Shown: positions 1 to 11,500 of the stretch, piece after piece
How the letters are laid out: each line of letters starts with the position of its first letter
Position numbering within the stretch: the first letter of the stretch is position 1
NCBI GenBank assembly: GCA_039105265.1
Contig: JAPFFF010000037.1
Span: forward strand, 868,001 to 932,000
Reading direction: 5' to 3'
DNA length: 64,000 bases
Origin: Tritrichomonas musculus
Taxonomy: Eukaryota > Parabasalia > Tritrichomonadida > Tritrichomonadidae
The notes under the pieces: model-generated
Seen by the model: the letters and a program-made list of their open reading frames with translations, nothing else
The model's database searches: none
What the model was told of the DNA's origin: nothing
Program-made: the position numbers and the translations under genes

Positions 1-3000
1 GTCGTTTTTGAATCGTTCAGCAAACTTGTTGCAATTTGCGAAAAAATAATCGACGGCTGTCCTTCTTTATTTTTCCCAGCGTTTTCTATACCCGAGTCAT
101 TTTTATCAACTTTTTGATGATTTCTTGCTTTATTGTCACTTTTGCTCCTGATGCTGCTCGCTGAATGATGGCTCCTGATGCTGCTTGAATGGCGGCTTTT
201 ACTGCGGCTTTTCTTGGAGTTTTTTTCAGATGAAATGCTTTTTGACTCGTTGTTGAGGCTGTTTTGGCTAATTTTGCTATTGTGAGTGGAAATGCTGCTC
301 TCATTGCTTTGAAGGCTGGCGTTGCTTCTTGCACTGTTCGGCTCATTCAAACTTCCTGCATCTTTTGAATAATCACTGGCATTATTGTCATCACCATTGT
401 TGCTTTTTTCTTTACCTTCTTCATGATTAATCATTTCGGAATTGCTCTTTTTGCAATTTGCACTGTCACTTAGAGCATCACTTTTATGACTGCTTACATC
501 ATTGCTTCTTTCAGTATTGCTCTTTTTGCCATTTGCACTGTCACTTAGAGCATCGCTTTTATGACTGCTTACATTATTGCTTCTTTCAGAATTGCTCTTT
601 TTGCCATTTGCACTGTCACTTAGAGCATCGCTTTTATGACTGCTTACATCATTGCTTCTTTCAGTATTGCTCTTTTTGTCATTTGCACTGTCACTTAGAG
701 CATCGCTTTTATGACTGCTTACATCATTGCTTCTTTCAGTATTGCTCTTTTTGTCATTTGCACTGTCACTTAGAGCATCGCTTTTATGACTGCTTACATC
801 ATTGCTTCTTTCAGTATTGCTCTTTTTGTCATTTGCACTGTCACTTAGAGCATCGCTTTTATGACTGCTTACATCATTGCTTCTTTCAGAATTGCTCTTT
901 TCGTTATTTGCACTGTCCCTTAAAGCATCGCTTTTTATATCATTGTTGCTTTTAGCATCACTTTTTTCTTTGTCTTCATTGCTATTTAATGAGTCGCTCT
1001 TTTCTATATCCTTTTCATTTTTGCTTTTAGCATCACTCTTCTCTATGTCAACATTATTTATCTCACTACTTGCTTCACTCTTGTTGCTCTTGGAATCAAT
1101 GTTTTCATTATTTGCTGAATATTCGGTTTTATTCTCATTGATGCTTGCTTCATAGCTAACATTGCTTGTGTATCCAGCACTTTTCTTTTCAAAAACAATT
1201 TCATTGTTGTCTTCTTCCTCTTCTTCAAATAGACTTTCTTCATTAGTTGCACTTTTTATACTATCATCAACAGCATTACTCTCTTCTTCATTATTTTTAT
1301 CATTTGAGTTAACAGTGCCATTTTCATCACTGTTGTTTATATCTTTAGCATTTCCATCACTGTTGATTTGGCTTGAGTTTTGTGAGTTCGATATATCACT
1401 TTTTTTTTGAGAATTTAATTGGTCATCAGTATTGCTTTCATTCTCGCTCAATTCTCCTTTTTGATCATTTTCTTGATTATCGAGGGACTTGTTGCTTTCA
1501 ATTTCGTTAGAAAGAACTTCAACTTGCACATTTTCAATACTATTTGCTTCATCCTCTTCTTCTTCAAATGCTTCATTATTGAGGCTCTTTTTCTTGTTGC
1601 TTTCATTTTCAGAAATATTAGCATCATTTGAGTCATTATTTTTATTATTTTTTTGACTTCGTTTTGGATCTTGCGAATCAGTGAACGACCAATAATCGTC
1701 ATTTTTATTTGATGAATTATCTTCTTCTTCTTCTTCTTTTTCTTCAGGTTGATTTTCAGTTTGGTTACTTTCTTGTGGCTTGCTTATTATATCATTATTC
1801 TTATTACTAGATGTGAAGCAACTCCACTCATTTTCAGATTTCTTTTCTTTACTTTCTTCCTCAATCTGAACAGAATCACCTTTATCATTTTCAATTATTT
1901 GATTATTTCTACTTTCATCCATGTTTTCAAGTTCATCATTACTTTCTTTATCTTGTTTAATTTCATCTTCTTTTTGAGCTTGTTTCTTTGCTTTTCTTGA
2001 TTTTTTCTTTCCTTTCTTTAAAGGAGCTTGCTTACTTTCGTTATTCGAAGTGGCTTCAGTTGCTGAATGCTCACTAATGACGTTAATCAGTGCATCAACA
2101 TGATTTTGAATTATTTGGCCAATTTGGTCATTGTCATTCACATTAGAAACTGGCTTTGAATGGCTTATTGGCTGCGTGTGATTGAATGGCTGATATTTTG
2201 GACCTTTTTCTTTAATGAACTCTTCTTTTTCATTTTTATTTTCTTCTTCTTCTTGATTTTTTTGCTCATCATAAGATGAATCTGACTGATTTTCTCTTTT
2301 CATTTCTTCCTCGAGAACTTTTGGATCGACTTCTTTGTTATCAAAAGATAAGATGTCGCTAATGAAGAATGCGTTTCTTTTTCGTGTCTTTTTCAATTCA
2401 TTGAAGTCATTAATGGCCTCATTTTGAAGTTCATCGTCATTTTTGCCTTTCGTGTTTTCGCCTTTCATGTAGATTTTGTAATCAAAATCATTGACGATGA
2501 ATTCCTTGTAATCAAGAACGGGTGGAACTCCTTTCTTTTTCTTGAATCTCTTCCTTTTTTTGGTGATCCGTTTAGCTATGTAACTTTCTCTTTCTTCGTC
2601 TTTTATCTCAACAAAACCGTCTGGAACTTCGTAGCCAACATCATTCTCAAAAAGTGAAATTTCTTCGGGTTTCGATCTCGATTTTCGTGATCGTGGAAGA
2701 TGATCTGGAACTGATATGTGACGCTTGGGTGAATGTGGACGAACGAGAAGAGTTTGATCTTTTGGAAGAGGATCTCCGTTTTCATCAAGAGTTTTAATTG
2801 GCTTCTCAATTCGATCAGTTTTTGAATAGAGTTCGCCAGTTGGAAGTCTTTGAATTGCTTCGACTTCATATTTGGCCAGTGATGCTCTCGATGACTGTGA
2901 ATTTGGCGTTTTAGGAGAGTTAATTGGCTCGTTTCTGTGTATGTGATGATGGTGGTGCGAATGGTGATGGCGTCTTTTTTGCTTGATTGGTGATGCTGAA

Positions 3001-5744
3001 TTCTCAAAAACAACTGAAAGCTGATTTTCATCATTTTCTTTCTTATTTTCATTTTCTTGTTGTTTATTTTGAATTTTATCTAAATTTTGTGGTTGATCTT
3101 GTGGATTCTGATTTTGAATCTTTTCTTCTTTTTGCTGTTGGGATGGGGAATTTTGCTGTTGGGATGGGGAATTTTGCTGTTGTTGATCTTTAAAAGTGCC
3201 ATTTTGTTGCGATATATGTGGTGGTGATAATGATTCTTGCTGATTTGTATCTTGTTGCTGTAGTTGGTCCTGCGGCGTTTTTGGTTTGTTTTGTCTTGAA
3301 TCTGGCCGTTCTTGCTGCCGGGGTGATGAACTTGATGAGAAAAGACGAGAAGAACTTCCATCAAAAAAAGATGAATTATCACGATCTAATGAACCTTTAG
3401 CATTGTTAGTAGGGTCTTTTTGCTTTTGATCTGCAATTGAGGTTGGATTGCTAGAATTAATTAAAATATTCGTTGATATGTTTTCTTTAGGTGGATTTTC
3501 TTTGGGAACAAATGAATCTTCGTTCGAATTTGGTTGATTGTCCACTGAATTCATTGGGTCTTCATTTGGCTTGTTTTCAGATGAGTTTGGCTGATTTTCT
3601 TTAGATTTGTTCGAAATGATATTTTGTTGGCTCTCATCAGAAAAAAATAAATCGTCGTTTGAATTAATTGAGCTTTCTTTTAGTTGGTTTTTATTAGAAT
3701 TAATTATGTCTTCTTTTGGTTTATTATTCTCGGAGTTTTCATTTTGCTGATTATTATCAGTTTTTGTCAATTCATTATCATTCGAATTTTTATCTTGCTT
3801 ATCATATAAATCGATCAATTTTTCATTTTGTTGATCATTAGATGAGTTGGTAGTTGGCTGGCTATTAAGATTTTTTTGATTATCATTTATAGTTAAGCCT
3901 TCTTTGCTTAAAACCGAATCTGCTATTTTCTCATCAGTTGGAGAATTATTTTTATTCATTTGAATTGTATTATTATTAGATGAATTTTTATCATCATCAT
4001 TTTTATTATCTTGATGAGTCGTAAAATTTGTTGATGTAAGTATACTAATATTTTGTGACATCGGTGAAAAGGCATCAAAACTAGCCTGACTTGACATGTT
4101 GCATGAATCAAAATTTAAATTAGAATTTTGTTGTGTAAGTTGAGGAGTTTGGGTGATTTCATGTTGAGGAGTAGAATCACTTTCTGTTGATAAAAATTCA
4201 GGATATTTTTTTAATTGTTCTAAATTCATAGGTGAGCCAATTACAATAGGTGTTTGAGGAGATAAAGAACTCGATGACAGCAAAGGAGGAGTTTGGGTTG
4301 AATCATTTACTAACTGGGGTGGTTTAATTGGAGTATTAATATTAAGTGATGGTAAGGTTAATTGCTCAGATTTATCATTTTCATTCAAATTTTGGTTAGT
4401 ACTTGGCGATAATACTGGAGATAAATCGTCAGAATTATTGTTCTGCTTTAATGGGCTTTGCTTTAAATTTTTGGGTGTCGAAAAAGTATTATTTTCAGAA
4501 TCAGGTTGGCTGGATATCTTTTTATTAGAATTTTTTGGGCTGAAATCATCTTTCCGATTTATTTGAGTCAAATTATTTTCATCAGCAATTTTTCTCTTGC
4601 CATTGGTAAATTGATTAGAATTGGAGAAATTTAATTTTGGTAGCTGAAAGTGGTCATCGCCCAAATCTTCTTCCTCTTCTTCAATAATAGCTGCATTTGA
4701 ATTGTTTTGAGGCGAGCTGGCTTTATTTTTTTGATTTATCGGAACAGAAATTATTGGAGGACTAGTAAATTTATAAAAATCATCATTTTGGAAAACAAAT
4801 TCATTAGATGCCTTGCTATTAGTTTCTTCTTGGTTATTTTGAAGATTGTGATTGATAGATACTGATTTTATCGGCGATTTCTTTTCATGTCGATAATGAG
4901 AATTGAATTTCATATACTTTTGGTCGATTTTCTTTCTTTCTTTATAATTATCACTATCATTTTGATTAATATTTTTATTATTGGCGTTATTTGATTCACT
5001 TGTTCGTGAACGACTTGAATTCATTGATTTAATTCTTTCAAAGCGCTGATTAACAAGTTCTTTAATAACAGCATCTTCAGAATCAAATTCTTTTTTGCTC
5101 TCAATATCTATTTCCTCTTTGTTTTGGCTTGAGCTATAATCAGAAAAAAATATATCAGAGGAAGTTGGCTCAGGATCAGGATACTTTAGTTCAAACTCTT
5201 TCTTTTCTCTTTCTTCTTCTTCAATATCATTTTTGGCAACAAAACAGTAGACGCAATTATTATTAAAATACCTATATCGATATTTATTATCAGAAATAGA
5301 TCCTGATTGATTTTTTTGAGGAGAATATCCAGTATCATTTATTTTTTTATTCTGATTGCAATAAGTTGCGTTTTTTATTTCTTCAATCCAATTTTTCCGT
5401 GTTGTAATTGCATGATCTTCTTCTAGAGTGAGACTATAACTTTGCATTAAATATGAATCATCCGTAAATCCGTTTTTACTTCCATTTGAAAATTTATTTG
5501 CTATCATGTTTTGTTGTTCAACACTTTTTGGAATTTTTGCATATATTTTATCTCTTTTATTTTGAACTATCTCTCGAGTTTTTTTCTTTAGTTTCTGCGC
5601 TTTTTCAATGTGAAGGGCTACATTTGGATGTGAAATATCGATGCAAGGCCTTGCTGTTTGAATATTGTTTATATGTCGCTCATAATTTTTCTCTTGCGCT
5701 CTTGATTCCACAATTTGATTAACAGCTCGCTCTGGAAAATGCAT
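1..5744 (-). CDS. Giant low-complexity protein with Hemingway/CFAP97-like N-terminus (3' end outside window)
   Basis: From the ATG at 5744 the minus frame was translated through several separate stretches (5744 to about 4860, 3600 to about 2270, 880 to 440, and 165 to the edge). It was open in all of them, giving about 1,914 codons running off the left edge. Residues about 20-60 (YERH, ARPCID, then a Lys/Glu helix) resemble the Hemingway/CFAP97 motif found in ciliary proteins; this is a by-eye match and only moderately convincing. The rest is rich in Ser, Asn, Gln, Lys, Glu and Pro and looks disordered, with a His-rich patch near 2950 and a better-conserved island near 2450-2870. Near the left edge is a Ser-rich 25-residue tandem repeat. 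It is divergent from the gene at 6581. A flagellar or cytoskeletal role is inference. Confidence 0.8.
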   Translation of the reverse strand, partial: MHFPERAVNQIVESRAQEKNYERHINNIQTARPCIDISHPNVALHIEKAQKLKKKTREIVQNKRDKIYAKIPKSVEQQNMIANKFSNGSKNGFTDDSYLMQSYSLTLEEDHAITTRKNWIEEIKNATYCNQNKKINDTGYSPQKNQSGSISDNKYRYRYFNNNCVYCFVAKNDIEEEEREKKEFELKYPDPEPTSSDIFFSDYSSSQNKEEIDIESKKEFDSEDAVIKELVNQRFERIKSMNSSRSRTSESNNANNKNINQNDSDNYKERKKIDQKYMKFNSHYRHEKKSPIKSVSINHNLQNNQEETNSKASNEFVFQNDDFYKFTSPPIISVPINQKNKASSPQNNSNAAIIEEEEEDLGDDHFQLPKLNFSNSNQFTNGKRKIADENNLTQINRKDDFSPKNSNKKISSQPDSENNTFSTPKNLKQSPLKQNNNSDDLSPVLSPSTNQNLNENDKSEQLTLPSLNINTPIKPPQLVNDSTQTPPLLSSSSLSPQTPIVIGSPMNLEQLKKYPEFLSTESDSTPQHEITQTPQLTQQNSNLNFDSCNMSSQASFDAFSPMSQNISILTSTNFTTHQDNKNDDDKNSSNNNTIQMNKNNSPTDEKIADSVLSKEGLTINDNQKNLNSQPTTNSSNDQQNEKLIDLYDKQDKNSNDNELTKTDNNQQNENSENNKPKEDIINSNKNQLKESSINSNDDLFFSDESQQNIISNKSKENQPNSSENKPNEDPMNSVDNQPNSNEDSFVPKENPPKENISTNILINSSNPTSIADQKQKDPTNNAKGSLDRDNSSFFDGSSSRLFSSSSSPRQQERPDSRQNKPKTPQDQLQQQDTNQQESLSPPHISQQNGTFKDQQQQNSPSQQQNSPSQQQKEEKIQNQNPQDQPQNLDKIQNKQQENENKKENDENQLSVVFENSASPIKQKRRHHHSHHHHHIHRNEPINSPKTPNSQSSRASLAKYEVEAIQRLPTGELYSKTDRIEKPIKTLDENGDPLPKDQTLLVRPHSPKRHISVPDHLPRSRKSRSKPEEISLFENDVGYEVPDGFVEIKDEERESYIAKRITKKRKRFKKKKGVPPVLDYKEFIVNDFDYKIYMKGENTKGKNDDELQNEAINDFNELKKTRKRNAFFISDILSFDNKEVDPKVLEEEMKRENQSDSSYDEQKNQEEEENKNEKEEFIKEKGPKYQPFNHTQPISHSKPVSNVNDNDQIGQIIQNHVDALINVISEHSATEATSNNESKQAPLKKGKKKSRKAKKQAQKEDEIKQDKESNDELENMDESRNNQIIENDKGDSVQIEEESKEKKSENEWSCFTSSNKNNDIISKPQESNQTENQPEEKEEEEEDNSSNKNDDYWSFTDSQDPKRSQKNNKNNDSNDANISENESNKKKSLNNEAFEEEEDEANSIENVQVEVLSNEIESNKSLDNQENDQKGELSENESNTDDQLNSQKKSDISNSQNSSQINSDGNAKDINNSDENGTVNSNDKNNEEESNAVDDSIKSATNEESLFEEEEEDNNEIVFEKKSAGYTSNVSYEASINENKTEYSANNENIDSKSNKSEASSEINNVDIEKSDAKSKNEKDIEKSDSLNSNEDKEKSDAKSNNDIKSDALRDSANNEKSNSERSNDVSSHKSDALSDSANDKKSNTERSNDVSSHKSDALSDSANDKKSNTERSNDVSSHKSDALSDSANDKKSNTERSNDVSSHKSDALSDSANGKKSNSERSNNVSSHKSDALSDSANGKKSNTERSNDVSSHKSDALSDSANCKKSNSEMINHEEGKEKSNNGDDNNASDYSKDAGSLNEPNSARSNASLQSNESSISTHNSKISQNSLNNESKSISSEKNSKKSRSKSRHSSSIRSHHSASSIRSKSDNKARNHQKVDKNDSGIENAGKNKEGQPSIIFSQIATSLLNDSKT
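442..935 (-). repeat. 75-bp tandem repeat coding a 25-residue Ser-rich repeat
   Basis: About 6.5 copies with a period of exactly 75 bp (core at 442, 517, 592, 667, 742, 817 and 892). In the frame of the surrounding gene each copy reads about NTERSNDVSSHKSD, then ALSDSANDKKS. Copies are near-identical, differing mainly at Gly/Asp and Asn/Asp positions, which points to recent expansion or homogenisation. The period is a multiple of three, so copy-number change keeps the frame. Confidence 0.9.
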
Positions 5745-6580
5745 TTTTGTTTGAAATAAATTCAGTACGTTAATAAATTTTGAATATACGACCAGATTAT
5801 TTCTGAATTACTTCTTTAACAGTATCTTTTTGTTTAGACATTTTTAGAATAATATTTTTAATTTATTATCTTTAAATTGATTTTTACAATTTAAAAATAT
5901 AAATAATCAAACCGTTTCATATATAAAACATTCACTCAATTAAAGATAGTGCGATATCATATATACCACAAAGATGCATTTCGTTATTTGGCATAATTGA
6001 TGTTTTTATTAGTACTACCGCATATTAGAATTACAATTTGGGAATTATTAAAATTGATTCTTGTATATTAATGGATGCTGAACTTTGACAACCTCTAAAA
6101 GATGGCCTTATTCATTAACACCAGAATGTCATGGCAAATCTCTTTTCAAAGAAGATTTTGTATCTTAAAATATTCTATTGATATTTCTTTACAAAAGAGA
6201 TACTTTTTTATAAAAAAAAAACCAAAAAAAATTTGTAATTATCAATAAATTATAGATTCTTATGATATTTTTTAAAAATTTATAATATGAATTATCATAT
6301 CACATTGCAATAATTGTATTATGTTTTATATTGAATAGTTAAAATCAAAATGCATAAGCAAGTGTATTAAAAAATATTATACAGAATAGGAAATTTTTAA
6401 TTTTTTCGTAAATAAAATATTGAATTAAAAATGATCGTTAATGTAAAATTTTATAAAAACGGTTATTTTAAAAGGAAGTTGCTTTTAGGATTGAAAGAAA
6501 ATTTTTATAATTTGACTTGGTTCGTTTGATTACATCTGACTAAAATTTTGATAGACCAACTTCAACAGAATTATATTTTA
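5745..6580. other. Intergenic region between divergent genes
   Basis: AT-rich spacer of about 840 bp separating two divergently oriented genes, so it must hold both promoters. I see no convincing initiator motif, RNA gene or repeat, only A/T runs such as the one near 6213-6230. Confidence 0.6.
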
Positions 6581-7087
6581 ATGCATAGACCAAGAACTGA
6601 CTCGAATTGGGGTACAATTCATGTTGTAGATGATTCAGGGCAGAATGTAGCTGCTTACACCCTTGATAGACTTGGTCGGCTTCAAGAGAAGCTTGGACGA
6701 CAAAAAAATAGGCGTCTTAAAAAAACTAAAGCAGCAAGCGCTGTAAAACCAACATCGATCATCACCCAAAGTATGGGAGATGGATATAACGTCAATGATT
6801 TAAATAAAATTTCAATTAATGAAAATATCATTGATGAAAATAATTCTCATAATTTAAATGCAAAGCAATCTTTGAATCTTAATTTAGATTCAAAATTAGA
6901 TTTAATTACTAAAGAAGATCAAAATAAAGTAAAAGATAATAATATTGTTGATTTTCCTCTAGATTTCTTTGTCAAAGATGATTATTTTGAGTGCGGCGAC
7001 GCATTAGAGAATTTCTATGATGTTGGCAATATGTTCAATGATCAAGAAAACCTCGAATGTGGATCCTTATTATATGATCAATTTTAG
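6581..7087 (+). CDS. Small protein of unknown function with basic N-terminus and acidic C-terminus
   Basis: 168 residues from the ATG at 6581. The frame extends upstream to a TTG at 6548, but no other ATG exists, so 6581 is preferred. The first 50 residues contain an ordered-looking segment (HRPRTDSNWGTIHVVDD, AYTLDRLGRLQEKLG) followed by a basic cluster (RQKNRRLKKTK) that could be a nuclear localisation signal. The middle is Asn/Lys-rich and the C-terminal 50 residues are acidic and aromatic with two Cys-Gly pairs. The basic-then-acidic layout would suit a transcription regulator, but no family is recognised. It converges with the membrane-protein gene at 7529. Confidence 0.65.
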   Translation: MHRPRTDSNWGTIHVVDDSGQNVAAYTLDRLGRLQEKLGRQKNRRLKKTKAASAVKPTSIITQSMGDGYNVNDLNKISINENIIDENNSHNLNAKQSLNLNLDSKLDLITKEDQNKVKDNNIVDFPLDFFVKDDYFECGDALENFYDVGNMFNDQENLECGSLLYDQF

Positions 7088-7528
7088 ATTTGTTTTTTTT
7101 TTATAATTTATCCACATCATTTATATGTTTGTTTTTAATTATAAGATCAAATTTAACTTTTTTGTTTCAATAATAATTAATTATATAATATATAATACCA
7201 CTCTGTGAGGGATTTCTTTGCAAAAACTTTGAAATATACTTTATTGACAAAAAATAAATAAATAGAATACATGATATACTTTTTTTTTTTTTTTTTTTTT
7301 TATATAATATTTTCTTTTTTTAATATTCTCTTTATGATCAATTCATCAATTGTCTTACGGTCCACCTTCTATTTGAATTTTGGTTATATGTTTGAAAACG
7401 AAATTTCAAATATAATTATATTTTTCCAAATATAAAAAAATAGACAAATGCAAAAAATTAAATTAGTTTAGTAGTAAATATTATTTTTAAATTCAAACAC
7501 ATAAACACATAAAATTAAAAACTATTCT
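7088..7528. other. Spacer between convergent genes with a 22-bp T run
   Basis: 441 bp between the stops of two convergent genes. It contains a T homopolymer at 7280-7301 and otherwise unstructured AT-rich sequence. Polyadenylation signals of both genes must lie here, but none is distinctive. Confidence 0.6.
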
Positions 7529-8128
7529 CTAAATATCATTATTTTGAGTTTCATCTTTTTCTTTTATATCATTAATTTGATTTTTATTTTCATCATCTGA
7601 TGCATTTATAGTTTCAAGATTAAAATCATTTTCGTTCTGATCAATTGTATCAATCTGTATTTGACCATTGACATCTACAATTCCACTTTCAATACCAATT
7701 TCACCGTTTAAATCTTCACTTTGCCCACGTCCACAAAAGCATGATCTGGGACAAAATTTCCATACAATAAAAAGACACAAAATAATAACAATCATTGTAA
7801 GTCCTACATATGTAACAACTTTAAATCGAAGTGATCCACCAGAATCACGATGTATGATTTCTTCAGTTGCTCGTGTAGGAAGAAGAGGAGGTACTTCATT
7901 TGCATCTGAATTTGTGTATTCATTATCTTCTTCTACATGAATGAGATTTTTTGGTATTTCATGATGAGGGATATTTAATTGAATATCTTTTTTTGAAATC
8001 TTTTGAACATTTCGAGATCGATTCAATTTATGTAACTTAAAGGTACTTGCTGAACTTTCACCTACAAATATATTACGTGGTGGAATAGCGATAGAGTAGC
8101 CAATAATTAAAAAGAGTGAGAAAAACAT
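7529..8128 (-). CDS. Small single-pass type I membrane protein
   Basis: 199 residues. The N-terminus (MFFSLFLIIGYSIAIPPRN) is a clear signal peptide. A single hydrophobic segment at about residues 104-124 (LTMIVIILCLFIVWKF) is followed directly by a Cys-rich juxtamembrane stretch (CPRSCFC), a plausible acylation site, and then an acidic Asn/Asp/Glu-rich tail of about 70 residues. The predicted outside portion is only about 85 residues with no recognised domain. Trichomonads encode many such short surface proteins of unknown role. It is divergent from the BEACH gene with about 395 bp between starts. Confidence 0.75.
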   Translation of the reverse strand: MFFSLFLIIGYSIAIPPRNIFVGESSASTFKLHKLNRSRNVQKISKKDIQLNIPHHEIPKNLIHVEEDNEYTNSDANEVPPLLPTRATEEIIHRDSGGSLRFKVVTYVGLTMIVIILCLFIVWKFCPRSCFCGRGQSEDLNGEIGIESGIVDVNGQIQIDTIDQNENDFNLETINASDDENKNQINDIKEKDETQNNDI

Positions 8129-8523
8129 ATAATGAATATTCTTTGCAAAGATTTAATATCAAACTTTTTGAATCAACAAATTATTGAAAATACCTTACAC
8201 AACAGAGAAGAGTTCATAATGAAAAAAATCAAAAATACGTACCTGTAAGTATGATTATTGAGTATTTTTAATTCCCAAATAGCAATAGATTAAAATGATA
8301 ATAAAAATTATTATTTTTCTATCATATTTTTTAGAGTTACGCATAACTAAATACTTAAAAGCGAAATATTATAATAAAACATTTTATAAATCAAGATATT
8401 CATCATTCAAAATTATTCAAAAAATTAACTCAAACCAAATATTCAAAGAAAATTTTGAATACTCCATTGTAAAAAATTGTGATAATATAATTTCAACGAT
8501 TAATTACAATTGAATTAATTAAA
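8129..8523. other. Divergent promoter region of the membrane protein and BEACH genes
   Basis: About 395 bp between the starts of two divergent genes. A 72-codon open frame at 8295-8513 (plus) lies inside but is only Ile/Asn/Lys/Tyr-rich AT-biased sequence ending 10 bp before the BEACH start; I treat it as chance. No other feature seen. Confidence 0.55.
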
Positions 8524-11500
8524 ATGAATTACGACTTTGATTCTATGCTTTTACAAACAATTGGAAGTATCATTTCGATGCGTTCAGTTGCACCAATAAC
8601 AGATTTTGTAAATGAAGAAGGTTTTTCACCACTTATCGCTAATTATACATTACCATCTTTTTCAATAATAGAAACTCATCAACGCCGTGATTTTATTCGA
8701 CGATGTGGGACGGCTCGAAATTTTTTTATCGAGTATCCAATTCAGTTTTCTTATTCAGATGAATGCATTAACTTTTTAATTTCAAGAGAGAATTTAATAT
8801 CCCCTAAGTTGGCAGGATTTTACAATCGATTTATTCTATTTAGTTTTTTAAGTTGGATGCAAAATTATTTAGAAAGTGAAAATGATGATTATATTTTACA
8901 TGTTATGAAATCGCTTTTAATATATCATGGATCTCCAAACATCGACTGTTTTTTCTCACTTTATTATATTTGTATACAAAATCGACCAATTACTCTATTT
9001 CAATCGTTATATCCATTAATCAATCTTGTTTTCAATGAAATCAAAGATATTCCACTTCCACAATACGCCTATTCATTTTTAGCCTTTCATTTTGCCAAAC
9101 TTTTTCGAAATGAAGAAAAAAATTTAAAAAGCAAAAATGATCAAAAAGATGACCAAACCGCTACTGAGAATGAAGAACATTTTTCACAAAATGCAGAAAC
9201 GATGATGAACTTTGTTATATTACTTTTAATTGACCAAACCTCTCAAATAACCAGCCAAGTAGCCCTTGAATTTTACGATACGATCAAATCAATTGTCATT
9301 GAAAAAATTGAATTGCGTGGAATGACATTTTTTGCCAATCTTTCAGGCTTTCTTCCCTATGAGACCAAATTTGAAGCCATTTCTGAGTTTCCTAACAAAA
9401 TCATTCAAAATATTGAGAAGAATTCTGAGCCCTATCTCAAACCACCTTCAGAAAAAGTGGAGGTCAAAAAATATAACTTATTATCAGAAACAAACGGTCA
9501 CTTCAGTTTCACTCATGAACTCCAGTCATTTCCTAACGGTTTAGGTGATAAGTCTAATTTTCTATCGTCTTCATTGAATCCAAAAAAAATCAAGAACGAA
9601 GACATGAAAATTGTCCATTTTCCACTTGTTGTCTTCAGCAACATATGTGACAACGTACTTGTATCGTTATTGTCATTTATCTCGAAGTCGATTGGCGACA
9701 AGCCTGAAGAGAGGGAAAACCTATTAAACGCCTTCCTTGACACTTTTTATACGTTAATTGACACCCGTCCAATTGACCAATATTCACTTAGCATTTTGGC
9801 TTCATATTTAATTTTTTGCCAAATTAATGAAAGCACCAAACATCTCTTCGATATAACTCCACTCATTTTGAAGTACAATGTTTGGTCGCCTGAATACACG
9901 ATCTTTCAAACAAACCTCGATTCATTTGAAGGACTCAATGCACTTCGTCAATTTTCATTAGATTTTACATTGAATCAGAAATCATCGTCAATTAATTCAT
10001 TCTTTAAAGAAGTGTTTAATAGTCCTTTAATAACCGCCGAAATAAGCGAACGTTTATTAAATCTACAACTTTATTCACTTCTTTTGAATGCAATTAAAGA
10101 TGATAATACTTTGTTAAAGACCGTTTGTTATGCATCTTGTTCATTTGTTCAATATGTCAATAATGAATTTGACAAAGATCTCGACATTGCCAGGTATTCG
10201 TTATTTAGACTGTTGTCTAAATTATTGAAAGAAGATGTCATGATTGAATTGTTATATAATAATACGCTATTTCTATCGTTTTTCTTCTCTCTTCTTTTTG
10301 AGATTCCAATTCAAGATTACGTTTTAAATGAGGTGAAAATGTATCTAATTGACGGTTGTGAAGATTACATTTATGAGAATTTCACTGAATCTTTTTCTCA
10401 TCTATTTGAACAAAGTCTTCAAAGTTTTATAACGTCAAATGAAGGTCAAAATTTGACGGTTAAAATCATTCAAACATTACTTGAAGTTTTTGAATTTAAA
10501 CCGAAATTTGCAAAAACTTTTTCATTCATTATTCAACCGTTTTTCGATGCTATTGAAGAATTTAATTCTGATCATAAAGAAGAAAAGAAAGAGAAAACAT
10601 TTGAGTTCTTTGAGCTAGTTTTTAAATACTTCGAATTCCTCGGACATGAAGACATTTCAATGAGCATCATTGTCTTCATGAAAGACTTGATTGTCTCGAA
10701 GCATTTGATTGATTGTGATGACGGTTTATTTGAATTAATAAAGAATAAAATGGTCAAGAATGACATCATTGTTCAACCGTTACTTGCACATTTAATGGTC
10801 TTATGTTTCTGGAATGAACAATACAAACAAATTGTGAAATTATTCACTGAGTATTGTCAAATTAATTCTCTCAATTCTGTCACTCTTCATGAAGCAGAAA
10901 TTGATTCTTTTATTGTCGATGAATTAAAATCATCAACTTTGACTGATGAAGAAATAACAGAACGGTTAAATTTACTTGAACAAATATCTATTGTTATCTC
11001 ATCACCAATCATTGTTCAAAACTTTATTTCTCTATTGAAAGGCAACACAAATTATCTTTACTTTTTGAACAAATTGATTGTTTTGAACTATTCAATTCCA
11101 ATTGCAATTCTTCCTTTTTATGTCGTTATTGAGAATGAATTCAAATCAAGTCATGTCGGATCATTTTCAATCGTTGTTTGGCTCTACCTGGAAAGTGACA
11201 AAAATGACATGACACTTTTTAGAATCAATGAAAATGACGATATAAAAATCTTTATAAAAGGGATTAAATTGTTCGTTAATGATGCTTACATATTTGACCT
11301 TCCTATCAAAAAGTGGTTCTTCTTAGGGTTGTCGTTTAACGCTAAAGAAAAGTCTATCGTTGGATACGTTAATATGAACGTGGTCAAAATCTTGCTCGAT
11401 CAAACTGAAGATGTTTCTTTGATGATTGATTGGGACCATTTACATCTGAAAAAGTACTCAATTGGTGACCCTGAAAGTTTGACAGGACGATACGGAAATT

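Noticed and set aside
458-955. Cys/His-rich repetitive plus-strand frame
   Set aside because: It is the antisense shadow of the 75-bp repeat inside the large minus-strand gene; the repeat period is a multiple of three, so several frames stay open.
8295-8513. 72-codon gene upstream of BEACH
   Set aside because: Composition is that of random AT-rich DNA, it has no domain and it ends 10 bp before the BEACH start.
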